Positions 48,222 to 58,518 of a stretch of DNA of 64,000 nt are shown piece after piece. The stretch's first letter is position 1. Each line of letters starts with the position of its first letter. The stretch lies in assembly GCA_003650925.1 (NCBI GenBank), contig QMSP01000002.1, forward strand, positions 62,001 to 126,000, read 5' to 3'. The position numbers and the translations under genes are program-made. Below the pieces are notes generated by a model. That model was not told the origin of the DNA. It searched no databases and was given only the letters and a program-made list of their open reading frames with translations. Source of the stretch: Thermoprotei archaeon. GTDB lineage: Archaea > Thermoproteota > Thermoprotei > QMSL01.

Positions 48222-50212
48222 GTTCTCTTATAATAGGGAAACTTTTAAGCCTATTTTCCTGCTCTCTTTTTATCTCGGGGGTCTCTCGCTTGAGCATGAA
48301 AGATCAAGCAAGGGCTAGGGAGGGGCATATTGAGTTCAGGAGAGGCCTTACCTTCAGATCGTTGATGTTGATACTTATACTAGAACTATTATTTCTTCCA
48401 GTTACTGTATATACAAATTTAGTAACAGGAATATCAATACTTGTATCAGCCGCAGCCATAGTGCCACTCATAACGTCTCTTATAGCATCCATGTATGGAA
48501 TAGCCTTCTCCGTTCAGGAGGTCTTCATGATATATGCAGTACTTAAAGCAGTGATAACTTTTGTTCCCCCCTACTACTGGCTTGTATACAGGTCCTTCTT
48601 TGTCAAATTCCCCTTCTTGAGAATCTTCAGGCTTGGAGGAGTTTCGATTCAAGAGCTGGTGCCCACATGGATAACTCCACCTCCATCGTCTCCTGTTCAC
48701 TTCTATAGAACACTTCTACATCCACAGTGGCTTGCCTCCATAGGAGTAATAACTACTATGACCTTGCTCATATTTGGAGCTGACCTAGTCCTCGCCATAA
48801 TCTTCGCCTATCTCTTCATAGAGATCGAGAGGCTACCTTTCCCATTTGCTAGAGTTGATGCATCGCTTGTAACCACGCTTGTGAGAGAAGAGGAGGAGAG
48901 AGCTAAGCTGTTCTACATAGCGCTCTTCGCTGGAATACTGCTTAGTGCTGTAGTCTATGTACCTCACATGCTAGGAACGCCTTTGATACCACTTCCTTGG
49001 GCTGATTTCACGATAGTAACTCAGTATGTTCTACCAGGTGCTCTGATAGCCCTAGCTACTGACCCCAGCCTGTTCGTTGGAGGTTTTGTGCTTTCTCCCA
49101 CTATAACGCTGCTTATGTTTTTGGGCTCGGCCATAGTCTGGATCATTGGAAATAACGTACTTGTCACTTACTTTAAGGAAGTAGCGCCTGAGTGGGCATC
49201 AGAGTACTACATAGGCATGTGCGCTACATCAATCTATCAGCGCTCCTTCCTCAGAGTGTGGATAGCTTTTCAGCTAGGGACCATGGTAGGCTTTCCATTG
49301 ATCATGACGCTGATATATGGAAGAGAGCTCATAAGAGCCATCAGAAGCTTATCAAGGCTCTCTGAGCATAGAGGCTTATCCTATGTACCACACTTCAAGC
49401 TTGTCCTCTTGCTATATCCCATATTCAGCCTAGCGTCTGTAGCTCTCTTCCATATGCTGGTCCCTGACTATCCCATCCTGGTCTCAATACCTGTATCGCT
49501 GGGATTAAGCTTCCTCATATCGTTCCTTGTTGGGAGAACTGTGGCCGAGATAGGAATCACTCCCACCTTCACATGGCCCTGGCAGGCTATAACATACATG
49601 ACTAGGTATGAAGGAGTAGCTGGCTGGATCTTTGCCCCATACATATCCGTCGGGGGTAATGCTCTTCATATAAACTCAATCATGGTTGCCTATCTTACGG
49701 AGACTAGAATATCAGACTATGTGAAAGGCGTTACCATAGGATTCATCCTTAGTCTGATACTGGGGCTTATCTTCATGGATCTCTTCTGGAGGCTAGCGCC
49801 TATACCTTCAGCTGCTTATCCCTACACAATAGTCTTATGGCCAACGCTTGCTATGAATGATGCCCTCTTCATAACTAGAAAGATAACGATAAGAAGTGGA
49901 GTATTCTCAGCAGGTATCCTGATAGGAGCTCTACTTCCTGCACTAGAGGTGCTGCTCAGGAGAAGGGATATAAGGGCCTTCTCAGGGATAGCAATCATGA
50001 TGGGATTCTTCCTGTTGCCTCCCTACACCCTTGCCCTCTTTATAGGCTCATGTGTTGGAAACTTCCTGATAAGACGAGCAATGGGCAGAGAGCGATGGAT
50101 CAACCTCCGCGATACAATAGTTGCAGGCTTCTTTGCTGGAAGTAGTGTGGCTATAGGGATGGGGATAGCCGCTACGATGATAGCAAAGGCTACTTGGATA
50201 TGGCCATGGTAG
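48203..50212 (+). CDS. Large polytopic membrane protein, OPT-like (DUF6785/DUF6784-type)
   Basis: Many TM segments, C-terminal ERWINLRDTIVAGFFAGSS...TWIWPW. Probable start is TTG 48290 or ATG 48296 (MKDQARAREG). Confidence 0.7.
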   Translation: MASPVSSSLIIGKLLSLFSCSLFISGVSRLSMKDQARAREGHIEFRRGLTFRSLMLILILELLFLPVTVYTNLVTGISILVSAAAIVPLITSLIASMYGIAFSVQEVFMIYAVLKAVITFVPPYYWLVYRSFFVKFPFLRIFRLGGVSIQELVPTWITPPPSSPVHFYRTLLHPQWLASIGVITTMTLLIFGADLVLAIIFAYLFIEIERLPFPFARVDASLVTTLVREEEERAKLFYIALFAGILLSAVVYVPHMLGTPLIPLPWADFTIVTQYVLPGALIALATDPSLFVGGFVLSPTITLLMFLGSAIVWIIGNNVLVTYFKEVAPEWASEYYIGMCATSIYQRSFLRVWIAFQLGTMVGFPLIMTLIYGRELIRAIRSLSRLSEHRGLSYVPHFKLVLLLYPIFSLASVALFHMLVPDYPILVSIPVSLGLSFLISFLVGRTVAEIGITPTFTWPWQAITYMTRYEGVAGWIFAPYISVGGNALHINSIMVAYLTETRISDYVKGVTIGFILSLILGLIFMDLFWRLAPIPSAAYPYTIVLWPTLAMNDALFITRKITIRSGVFSAGILIGALLPALEVLLRRRDIRAFSGIAIMMGFFLLPPYTLALFIGSCVGNFLIRRAMGRERWINLRDTIVAGFFAGSSVAIGMGIAATMIAKATWIWPW

Positions 50213-50324
50213 AACAGCTCTTCTTTAGAACTTATATTCGATGTCACTGAGTTTACATTCTGTGACATAGAAAGCTTATATACGCTCTTCGTACAAGAGA
50301 TACCAATCGGAGGTGTAAGTATCT

Positions 50325-52373
50325 ATGTCCACCGAAGAGAGAGTTAGAGTGCGTCCTGGAGCGCTCATCTTCGCAATAATCTTCTTCATAGTACTACTGG
50401 TGATCTCCGACATAGAGTCGCTGTATACACTAAAGCCAGGAACCTTCTTCGGCGGCTTTGCTATATCAATATTCTGGATAGCTGTTATCAATGAGCTCAT
50501 AGGAAGAGTGAATCCTAGGCTAAAGCTGAACCCAGCTGAGCTCCTAGTGATATTCTCCTGCTTCACCTTCATAATAGGCGCTAACTACTACGTTAGAGGC
50601 GTCGTAGGTGCTTCAGGGATCTTCATGTACCTCGACCACGTATATACTGGGCTCTGTGCAGCTATGAACATAGAAGCTTTCAAGGATTACTACCTAAAGG
50701 TGGTGCCCTCGTTCATGTTTCCCAAAACGGCTAGAGTCATAGAGATGATATGGAAAGGCAAGACCATAGGAGAGGTAATACCTTGGGGTGAATTCATAAC
50801 GCCTATAGCATTCTGGTCACTATATCTCATATCAGTCATTCTTCTCGGAGTCTTCATAGGCTTCGTAGCCGCTAAGCCTTGGACTGAAGTTGAAAGACTA
50901 GTCTTCCCCATGTCGGTGCCAGCTTCCTATCTGCTTCAGGTATCAGGCGAGGGCAAGCTCTTCAAGTACAAGAACGCCCAGAAGATATTCTGGGGCATGT
51001 TCATCATAGGCGTGATCTTCTCAATACTGCCTCTGCTAACTGAGGTACTTCCTCCTGTAGCGCTTGTAGCCTTCACAGGATGGGGACAGACGCCCGTGGA
51101 TATATACCCGCTTGCAGCAGCTCTGCCAGGAGCATGGGCTCGTGGAGTACTCATGATAGACCAAGTAGCCCTAATGATGCTGTTAAGGGATGACGTCTAC
51201 TATACAGCCATATTCGCATACATAGTTTTCGGCGTCCTCTATCAGGCCATAGCCGTCAGGACAGGGATTATTCCATATGAGCCAGGGATGGAGTTCAGAT
51301 TCAATTGGGAGAATGTCCCAGCATGGTGGCCTCCTGTCCCCTACGCCTTCATAGGCTCAGGAGCAGCCTTCGGAGTAGGCGTATGGATGCTATATCAGAT
51401 GAGGGATAGATTCAAGGCCATATTCAGATCGATAGTGGGCAAGGAGGTCGTAGTCGAAGATGGGCTCTCCTTGAGGGCTCTAGGCCTTCTGGGCCTTGGA
51501 GCTGCTATCCTCTGGCTCATCGTATGGACGGCAGCAGGAGTGCCCTTCCTAATATCGCTCTTTGTCCTCATAGGCTGGTTCATATGGTATGTACACATGG
51601 CTAGAGTAGCAGCTGAGTTCTGGTGGCACAACGTCGACTTCTGTAGCGACTTCCCAGGATGGACATTGTACTATCCAATAGGAGCCTCTCTGGGATATTG
51701 GCCCTGGAGTGTGCCTCCAGAGGGCAATAACTATGCATGGTTTGCAACCTGCTGGCTCATGTATGGAAGCGGAGGTATGTGGGTTACTAGAACACATGGA
51801 CAGGGCTCCGCAGGCATGGTCACGATCTACAAGATAGCCCATGACATAAAGATGAGCATAAAGGACCTGCTTGTAGCCAATGTACTCATAGTTATCATAG
51901 GAGTGCCCGTTGCAGCCATAATACACACATGGCTTCTTGCCAGTGCTGGAGGCATGGCTAACACGAACGCCATGTCGTGGGTGCCATATCCAAGAAGTGA
52001 TGCCTTCATAACAGGAACTGGAGGCCTAAGGCCTGGGCAGACATTCGAGGCCACCTATGGATGGGTGGCTACAGGCTTCATAACTGTGATCCTGTTATTC
52101 TTGATAAGGCTGAAGTTCCCAGGATTCATCATAAACCCAGTGATATTAGTGCCTGCATTAGCCTGCATGCCCTGGATATGGTTAAACGCCCTCATAGCAC
52201 TGATAGTGAAGAAGATATTAATAGGCACAGTAGGCTATGAGAGGTTTGAAGCTATAGTAAGGCCTGGCGCAGCTGGTATAGCTCTAGGATTTGGAGCTCT
52301 ACACACCATACTGTGCTTCATTGACTTCTTCACAGGTGCCTTGCCAAAGTTCTACTCACTGTACGCACCATAG
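50325..52373 (+). CDS. Large polytopic membrane protein, OPT-like (DUF6785/DUF6784-type)
   Basis: Many TM segments, PWTEVERLVFPMSVPASYLL and THGQGSAGMVTIYKIAHDIKMS; adjacent to and co-oriented with the related gene upstream. Confidence 0.7.
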   Translation: MSTEERVRVRPGALIFAIIFFIVLLVISDIESLYTLKPGTFFGGFAISIFWIAVINELIGRVNPRLKLNPAELLVIFSCFTFIIGANYYVRGVVGASGIFMYLDHVYTGLCAAMNIEAFKDYYLKVVPSFMFPKTARVIEMIWKGKTIGEVIPWGEFITPIAFWSLYLISVILLGVFIGFVAAKPWTEVERLVFPMSVPASYLLQVSGEGKLFKYKNAQKIFWGMFIIGVIFSILPLLTEVLPPVALVAFTGWGQTPVDIYPLAAALPGAWARGVLMIDQVALMMLLRDDVYYTAIFAYIVFGVLYQAIAVRTGIIPYEPGMEFRFNWENVPAWWPPVPYAFIGSGAAFGVGVWMLYQMRDRFKAIFRSIVGKEVVVEDGLSLRALGLLGLGAAILWLIVWTAAGVPFLISLFVLIGWFIWYVHMARVAAEFWWHNVDFCSDFPGWTLYYPIGASLGYWPWSVPPEGNNYAWFATCWLMYGSGGMWVTRTHGQGSAGMVTIYKIAHDIKMSIKDLLVANVLIVIIGVPVAAIIHTWLLASAGGMANTNAMSWVPYPRSDAFITGTGGLRPGQTFEATYGWVATGFITVILLFLIRLKFPGFIINPVILVPALACMPWIWLNALIALIVKKILIGTVGYERFEAIVRPGAAGIALGFGALHTILCFIDFFTGALPKFYSLYAP

Positions 52374-52406
52374 GTAGCGTAATAGACCCATGTGGAAATA
52401 TCAAGA

Positions 52407-52419
52407 AGATTTTCTTTTT
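52407..52419 (+). terminator. T-rich candidate archaeal terminator
   Basis: AGATTTTCTTTTT about 40 nt after the stop of the 50325-52373 gene. Confidence 0.35.
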
Positions 52420-52589
52420 ACCTGGAGCCTTCCCTTGAAATCCTCTGATGAGTTTTGAATGCTAATTGTCCAGTGGATGGACTGCTATGAGGCCCTCTGG
52501 CTATCCTTCTAATGAACCGAAGGACTCGCTTATAAGCAAAAACGATAAAAGCTCACTCTCTATATGAGGTTTACAGTAAAGATGATAAC

Positions 52590-53672
52590 ATGGCAAGCAT
52601 AGATAGAGAACTGGTTGAAGCTCTTGAAGAACTAGGATTGACAAGATATGAGGCTCTAGCCTATTTAGCTATTCTCATGTCTGGTCCCTCAGTGGCCACA
52701 GAGATTGTGAAGACGTCAGGCATTCCTCAATCAAGGATCTATGATGTACTGTCAGGCCTTGAGAGGAAAGGCTTCATAGAATCAACAGGAGATAGACCAA
52801 AGATCTATCGAGCTCATGATCCTGAAGTGGTGCTAGAGAACATGAGGAAGAGATTTATAAATAGAATAGAGGAGCTCAAAGCCAAGTTGAATGAGATAAA
52901 ACGAGCCGTACCTGAGAGAAAGCCCAGTGTATGGGTTGTCTATCGAAGAGAGAACATCGTGGCAAGGATTAGGCTTCTGATGGAGCGAGCTGTTCATGAA
53001 TGTCTAGCGGCGCTGCCTCTCTCTATGCTCGCTGATGAGGCCATGAGAAGAGTTCTAGAGGAGATGGTATCTCGTCATGTGAATGTAGTCCTAGTGCTAT
53101 ATCGTGACGTAGAGGATAAAGACCTTCTTGAAGGCCTTGTGAAGAAGTTCAGAGGAAAGCTGTGTCTAAAGATAAGAGAGGTTCCTGGGCCTGTGGTATG
53201 CCTCTCAGACCATCTACAAAGCATAATAACCTCCTTCAAGACAATTTCATGGGGAGCCGAGAGGTTTGGCGCTAAGAATCATGCCCTAATAGCCACTGAG
53301 GAGGATCTAGCTCATGTCCTGTCCTACTTCCTCTATCATTCCCTCTACTACAATGCTGTTAAGCTATGTGAAATAGTGCCTGAGTTCATGAAGGGGTTGA
53401 GGTTCATCAGTGTGTGGAGGTTCACTGAGCTCATGAAGGACCTCCTTATGAGAGGCTATGAAGTTCGCATAAGGATCAAGGGGTCATATATCAGGAAAAG
53501 AGGCTATGTAGAGCTTGAAGGCAAGGTAGTTAACGTAAACCATGATGATGACAGAAGACTATATGACTTAGAACTTGAGGATGGGACCACAGTAGGTGGT
53601 CGAGAAGCAACATTAGAAGATGTAGAGGCCCAGATAATAGAAGTAGTTGACGTCAAGCTCAGAAAGGAATAG
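52590..53672 (+). CDS. TrmB family transcriptional regulator
   Basis: LEELGLTRYEALAYLAILMSGPSVATEIVKTSGIPQSRIYDVLSGLERKGFIESTGDRPKIYRAHDPEVV plus C-terminal beta domain. Confidence 0.92.
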   Translation: MASIDRELVEALEELGLTRYEALAYLAILMSGPSVATEIVKTSGIPQSRIYDVLSGLERKGFIESTGDRPKIYRAHDPEVVLENMRKRFINRIEELKAKLNEIKRAVPERKPSVWVVYRRENIVARIRLLMERAVHECLAALPLSMLADEAMRRVLEEMVSRHVNVVLVLYRDVEDKDLLEGLVKKFRGKLCLKIREVPGPVVCLSDHLQSIITSFKTISWGAERFGAKNHALIATEEDLAHVLSYFLYHSLYYNAVKLCEIVPEFMKGLRFISVWRFTELMKDLLMRGYEVRIRIKGSYIRKRGYVELEGKVVNVNHDDDRRLYDLELEDGTTVGGREATLEDVEAQIIEVVDVKLRKE

Positions 53673-53731
53673 ATGTAACTGGTCAGAGTATGTAGCGCTG
53701 TATCCATGGATGACAAGCAGTTAAGGCTATT

Positions 53732-54517
53732 TTGGCCTCAAGGGGTAGATTTAGAGTGATGATAAAGGTCAATAGGGTGCTAATACTTCTAGTGGAGCAT
53801 GATCCTGGACTAAGAAGGAGCATTATTAAGGAGGTTGAAGATGTTGCCCAGCTAATTTTCAACGATGAGAAGGACTCATATGTTGTGCATGTGAATCTAT
53901 ACTGCGATGATGAATCCCTCTTCAGAAATCTATATCTAAAAGCCTTAGAGCATGGAGTTATGACCTTGGGGAAAGGCATGCTTGCCTATCATGAGGCATG
54001 GACAGGTGTTCCCAATATACATCTCCCCCTCAAAGAACTGCAGGAGTTGCCTCCTATGGTTAGAAGAGGCGTCCTAGAGCATGAAATAGCTCATGCTAGA
54101 CTACATGGAAGTCTAGAGTACTACACAAGTCCACCTTATTATGTTGATGACGAGCTCCTACTCTATGTCATATATTGCTCCGTGAAGGACTATGAAGTAG
54201 GAATCTTTTTGAGAACGAGAGGCATGGTGAGAGAACAGCTTGAATACGTGAGCTATGTTCTCAGATCTCTTGATGAGAAGGATTATTATAGTGTAGTCAA
54301 GCTATTTGGCCTGACCCTTCCTTTCCATGACCTACTCTCATCAGAACTACTCGAAGAGTTAAGCAAAGTTTTGGAACAAGATGTAACTATCATTAGGAGG
54401 AAATACGAAGAAGTTGAGAGCCTTGGCTTTTATGATAAAGTATATGTACTATATGAATTCTACAGAAGGTTAATTCAGCGTATTCAAACTTCACATGGTA
54501 ACAAGCTGAACAGATAG
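53732..54517 (+). CDS. Putative zincin-type metalloprotein
   Basis: RRGVLEHEIAHARLHGSLEYY contains HExxH; otherwise unrecognised. Confidence 0.5.
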   Translation: MASRGRFRVMIKVNRVLILLVEHDPGLRRSIIKEVEDVAQLIFNDEKDSYVVHVNLYCDDESLFRNLYLKALEHGVMTLGKGMLAYHEAWTGVPNIHLPLKELQELPPMVRRGVLEHEIAHARLHGSLEYYTSPPYYVDDELLLYVIYCSVKDYEVGIFLRTRGMVREQLEYVSYVLRSLDEKDYYSVVKLFGLTLPFHDLLSSELLEELSKVLEQDVTIIRRKYEEVESLGFYDKVYVLYEFYRRLIQRIQTSHGNKLNR

Positions 54518-55500
54518 TGCTATTAGCTATCACCTTCATATTAACTAGGGGAAGTTCCTTGAAGGTGATAACTCTCAAGGACTACGGCATCGAGAGAATG
54601 GAGGATATACACCATTTTCTGAACAGATGTCTCGATCAGGATGCAGTGGACAAAGAGCTATTCTCTCATATAACTAAAGAGGATCCAAACTTTAACCCAG
54701 AGTTAACATTTATTGCACTGGAGAATGATAACCTTATAGGCGTCCTCATTGGTGTTGAGAGAACTAAAGAGCCTAAGGAGGCGATAGAGCAACATCAGCG
54801 AACAGCATGGATTAAAGTCCTAGCCGTAGACCCCCTAGCTCAAAATAGAGATGAGGCTTTGGACAAGCTGCTGAGTGAATTCATTGAAGTTATGAAAACC
54901 AGAGGCAAGGAGGAAGTGAGATATGCTGACTTCGCCTCATGGTACCTATTCCCTGGCCTTGACCTAAGCTATGAATACTACTTGATCAAGCTTCTGAAAA
55001 GAGGCTTCACCAAGGTAGGTGAGTGTGTAGACTATGAGGTTGACTTGCTTCACTTTAGGATCCCCAGAAGAGTTCATGAAGTTATGAAGAGCTGTCAAGC
55101 TAAGAATATCCTCTTCAGAAGAGGAGTCAGAGGAGAGGAGAATGCTGTCTCTAAGTGGGTGTTCGAGCGTTTTGGCCCCTTCTGGAAGATAGAGACTCTG
55201 ATGGCTTACACCAGACGTGAGAGGCCTACCATATGGCTAGCCCTAAGGGGAGATGAAGTTCTAGGCTTCTCATGCTATAGTGCTCTTCATATTGATTGGT
55301 TTGGCCCCATAGGGGTTGATGTAAAGGCCAGAAGGCTGGGCATAGGGACAGTACTCCTCTTCAAGTCTCTTGAGGACATGCGTCTCATGGGAAGGCGTAT
55401 AATAAGAATACCTTGGACTTCACATCTATTCTTCTACTCGCAGGTGCCCAATGTAGTGAGAATAAGACATTATTGGCAGCTGCAATTAAAGCTTAAGTGA
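54517..55500 (+). CDS. GNAT-type acetyltransferase (two GNAT-like halves)
   Basis: IGVDVKARRLGIGTVLLFKSLEDMRLMG acetyl-CoA-binding-like motif and an N-terminal half with LTFIALENDNLIGVLIG. Confidence 0.75.
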   Translation: MLLAITFILTRGSSLKVITLKDYGIERMEDIHHFLNRCLDQDAVDKELFSHITKEDPNFNPELTFIALENDNLIGVLIGVERTKEPKEAIEQHQRTAWIKVLAVDPLAQNRDEALDKLLSEFIEVMKTRGKEEVRYADFASWYLFPGLDLSYEYYLIKLLKRGFTKVGECVDYEVDLLHFRIPRRVHEVMKSCQAKNILFRRGVRGEENAVSKWVFERFGPFWKIETLMAYTRRERPTIWLALRGDEVLGFSCYSALHIDWFGPIGVDVKARRLGIGTVLLFKSLEDMRLMGRRIIRIPWTSHLFFYSQVPNVVRIRHYWQLQLKLK

Positions 55501-55647
55501 TGTTGAGCATCTAGATGTCCATGGTTCTCACAGATTTCTTCTCATCACTCACTATACGCTACAACACCACTATAGCATGATGATATTAGAACAAGAGCCT
55601 AGGAACTCTTAAATTTCTCCATATCTGATCCCTTAAGGTGGGCTGGG

Positions 55648-57171
55648 TTGAGTAAACCACCATCCCTTATGGCAACTCAGCATCCAGATACCAGCAGGAA
55701 GTACTTTCTAGAAGTGGACAAGGAAATAGATGAGGCAATAAAGGATCTCATGCCTGTGGAGAAGGGGGGTTATGGCTGTGATGAGAAGATGATCGACTAT
55801 GAAGGCAAACTAACGCCTTTCCTTCAGCCAAGATGGATACTCGAGAGGCTGCACTCTCTAGAGAAAGGCCTTACTCCAGGCAAAGACTTTCTCCTTACTG
55901 TGAGGATACCTCTTGAGGAGTATGAATCCGTTGAAAGACATGTCCTCACTCTAGTCTCTGTCATGATGGCTAACATGTTATCAGAGAAGCTCTATGGTGA
56001 ACATGCTATCAAATATCTAGTACATCCTCTCACACGAGGAGTTAGAGGGCTTGAGAGGGCGCAGAGAAGGGCCTTAAAATTAATAAAGTTCATGGGAGAG
56101 GAGTTTGGCTTGAGAGATGAAGATATCTTCATCGTGCCGCTAATAGAGGACGTCTCAACCATGCTTAGGATCAGAGAGCTCATCCTAACCTACAACGTTG
56201 TGCTGATCAAAATGGGAGTCTATGCTGAGTACCTTAGAGTATTCCTAGGCAAGTCTGATTCCTCACTAGCCTATGGCCATCTTACATCAGTCTATGCCAT
56301 AAAGATAGCCTTGCGGGAGCTAAGCGAGCTTACTCGAAGTGGAGAGATCGAGATATACCCCATAGTGGGCTCTGGCCTTGTCCCCTTCCGAGGCCACCTT
56401 GCTCCTTGGAATGTAAACAACTTTACCCAAGACTACTCTGGCTACTGGACTGTAACCGTTCAGAGCGCTTTGAGATTTGATATAGCTTATAATGACTACC
56501 TGAAGACTAGAGCTACTCTCCTTGAGGCTAAAGGAAGAGAACCCATTCTGGGCCACTATGATCTAGCAGAGCTTAGGAGAGCTCTTGAGCTCTTGACCCT
56601 AGAGTATTTAAAGGTACTGACCCAAGCATACGACCGGCTAACTCCTCTATTTGAAAGCATGCCTAAGACAAGAGCGCGCATGGAGAGGGCAAGGTATGGC
56701 AGGAGATTGCATGAAGCTGTTAGTTTCATCAGCAGATATCTGAATGAACTAGGTCTCAGAAGCGTGGAGAACATAGTTCTCCCAAGAGCGATAATATATA
56801 CTGCCTCGTGGTACACCATAGGTTTCCCACCATCGCTTATAGGACTGGGAAGAGGTCTCGAGAGAGTTAGAAAAGAGCTGAGCGAAGACCTCTTCGACTT
56901 CCTGATCAGGGGCTATAAAGGCCTGTGCGAGGATTTGAAGTATGAAGAGAAGTTCACAGTATTGGACGCTACTCAGAAGTTCCTGAATGAGAAGACCTTC
57001 TCTCTACTACTTGAAGATTTAGACATCCTCAAGGAATATCTCGACTTCATACCTAATCCCTCTGAGCACTACTATAACCTATGTCTTGAAGCTGTTAAGA
57101 GCCTAGGCAACAAACCTAAGCTACAGGACATCGTACTTAGGATGGCTCTGCATCGCAAGTCATTGGGCTAG
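55648..57171 (+). CDS. ppcA: Archaeal-type phosphoenolpyruvate carboxylase
   Basis: LMATQHPDTSRKYFLEVDKEIDEAI, GCDEKMIDYEGKLTPFLQPRWILE, VGSGLVPFRGHLAPWNVNNF. Confidence 0.95.
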   Translation: MSKPPSLMATQHPDTSRKYFLEVDKEIDEAIKDLMPVEKGGYGCDEKMIDYEGKLTPFLQPRWILERLHSLEKGLTPGKDFLLTVRIPLEEYESVERHVLTLVSVMMANMLSEKLYGEHAIKYLVHPLTRGVRGLERAQRRALKLIKFMGEEFGLRDEDIFIVPLIEDVSTMLRIRELILTYNVVLIKMGVYAEYLRVFLGKSDSSLAYGHLTSVYAIKIALRELSELTRSGEIEIYPIVGSGLVPFRGHLAPWNVNNFTQDYSGYWTVTVQSALRFDIAYNDYLKTRATLLEAKGREPILGHYDLAELRRALELLTLEYLKVLTQAYDRLTPLFESMPKTRARMERARYGRRLHEAVSFISRYLNELGLRSVENIVLPRAIIYTASWYTIGFPPSLIGLGRGLERVRKELSEDLFDFLIRGYKGLCEDLKYEEKFTVLDATQKFLNEKTFSLLLEDLDILKEYLDFIPNPSEHYYNLCLEAVKSLGNKPKLQDIVLRMALHRKSLG

Positions 57172-57270
57172 GAGAGGATTTGGGCTAACGATTAAGCTGT
57201 TCACCATGTACAATGGCTTCATGGAATTGTGGCAGCTCTGCCATCATGCCAAAACTGAGAACTTCATGAG

Positions 57271-57330
57271 CAGTTCAGGAAGGGCAAGGCCTCATCACTC
57301 ATCAGTGACTCAGGCGCTCATCATCACAGA
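57271..57330 (-). ncRNA. Possible C/D box-like sRNA
   Basis: Complement reads TCTGTGATGATGAGCGCCTGAGTCACTGATGAGTGATGAGGCCTTGCCCTTCCTGAACTG (boxes GTGATGA, CTGA, CTGATGA/GTGATGA, CTGA) with TTTTAT upstream. The first guide spacing (7 nt) is short. Confidence 0.25.
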
Positions 57331-57525
57331 GAGAAATCCCTACTGAGGCATAAAAGCGTATGTGAAGCATCACCAGCACAGCTACAGCTTTATGTATCCT
57401 GCCTCATAGCCTGGAAAGGCGCTACGTGTAGATCACCAGGCGCGTTAAGAAAGACTATATTTCATCCACTATTAAAAATCACTAAGGATATACTACCTCC
57501 TCACAACACTTCACTGCATGAGAAT

Positions 57526-58500
57526 ATGAAGGCTAAGGCCTTGGATAAGAGGATTCAGGAGGTATGCTTGAAGCTCCTAGAGGAGAAGCTAGACCTGCAC
57601 ATCAGGAAATGCTTCCTTAAGAGGCTGGATGGGCTATCCAATATGACTTATCTACTTACAGTAATGGATGAGAAAGGCAGAGCCTTGCAGTTTTCCATAA
57701 AGGTCTACGAGGGAAGTCATCAGGAGGCAAGGGGGAAGATTCGTACAGAATACTATGCCACTAGATTGCTTCGTCAACATGGCATTGAGACTCCTCGAAT
57801 AATATATGCGGACTTCAAAGGTGAAGCCCTTGGAAAGCCTTACATGATTAGAGTATGGGTGAATGCTAAAAGTGCAGAGAAATTACTAGATAGAGAGTCT
57901 ATCCGTGATGAAGTGCTTAAGGTGTTGGCCCATACCCTGGTTCAAATTCATAAAATACCTCTCACGGCTATAGATTCTAGATATCTCCATATACCTAGAA
58001 GCGTACATGAATACTTGGATGCTCAGGTAAGATGGCTAGAGAAGCTTGGCCACTCACTGAGCCTGAGAATGCAAAAGCTGATTAGGTGGCTAAGGGAAAA
58101 CATGCCTTTCAAGGACGAGCTCTCCCTTCCTCATGGTGATTACGGTCTTGATAATGTTCTTATAGATGATCAGCTGAGGCCTTATCTCGTTGATCTAGAG
58201 AGTTTCGAGGTAGGTACTACTTCCTCCGATGTAGGCTATGCCTATCTCCTCATAGCGGTGCATGAGGGAACAATCCATAGAGCAGCAGGTCTTGCATGCT
58301 ATTTCATCGGGGAGTATCACAGGCGAAATTCACTTAGCTATGAAGCTCCTCGTCTTCATAAAACTATATGGAGGCTTCAAGAGCAACAATCAAGAAGTGG
58401 CTGCTCATATGCTCCTCTAGTTGAGAACATCTTCATCAGGCTCACTATGAAGTATTTGAGAGATGTGATATTCTCTAAGACGTCCGTGAAGGTGTTATGA
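57526..58500 (+). CDS. Aminoglycoside phosphotransferase (APH)/kinase-like protein
   Basis: LPHGDYGLDNVLIDDQLRPYLVDLESFEVG (HGDxxxxN...D motif). Confidence 0.87.
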   Translation: MKAKALDKRIQEVCLKLLEEKLDLHIRKCFLKRLDGLSNMTYLLTVMDEKGRALQFSIKVYEGSHQEARGKIRTEYYATRLLRQHGIETPRIIYADFKGEALGKPYMIRVWVNAKSAEKLLDRESIRDEVLKVLAHTLVQIHKIPLTAIDSRYLHIPRSVHEYLDAQVRWLEKLGHSLSLRMQKLIRWLRENMPFKDELSLPHGDYGLDNVLIDDQLRPYLVDLESFEVGTTSSDVGYAYLLIAVHEGTIHRAAGLACYFIGEYHRRNSLSYEAPRLHKTIWRLQEQQSRSGCSYAPLVENIFIRLTMKYLRDVIFSKTSVKVL

Positions 58501-58518
58501 AGCTAGTAACGAGATATC

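Noticed and set aside
55501-55647. Possible C/D box-like RNA (GTGATGA on the complement) between the GNAT gene and ppcA
   Set aside because: No matching D box (CTGA) at suitable spacing.
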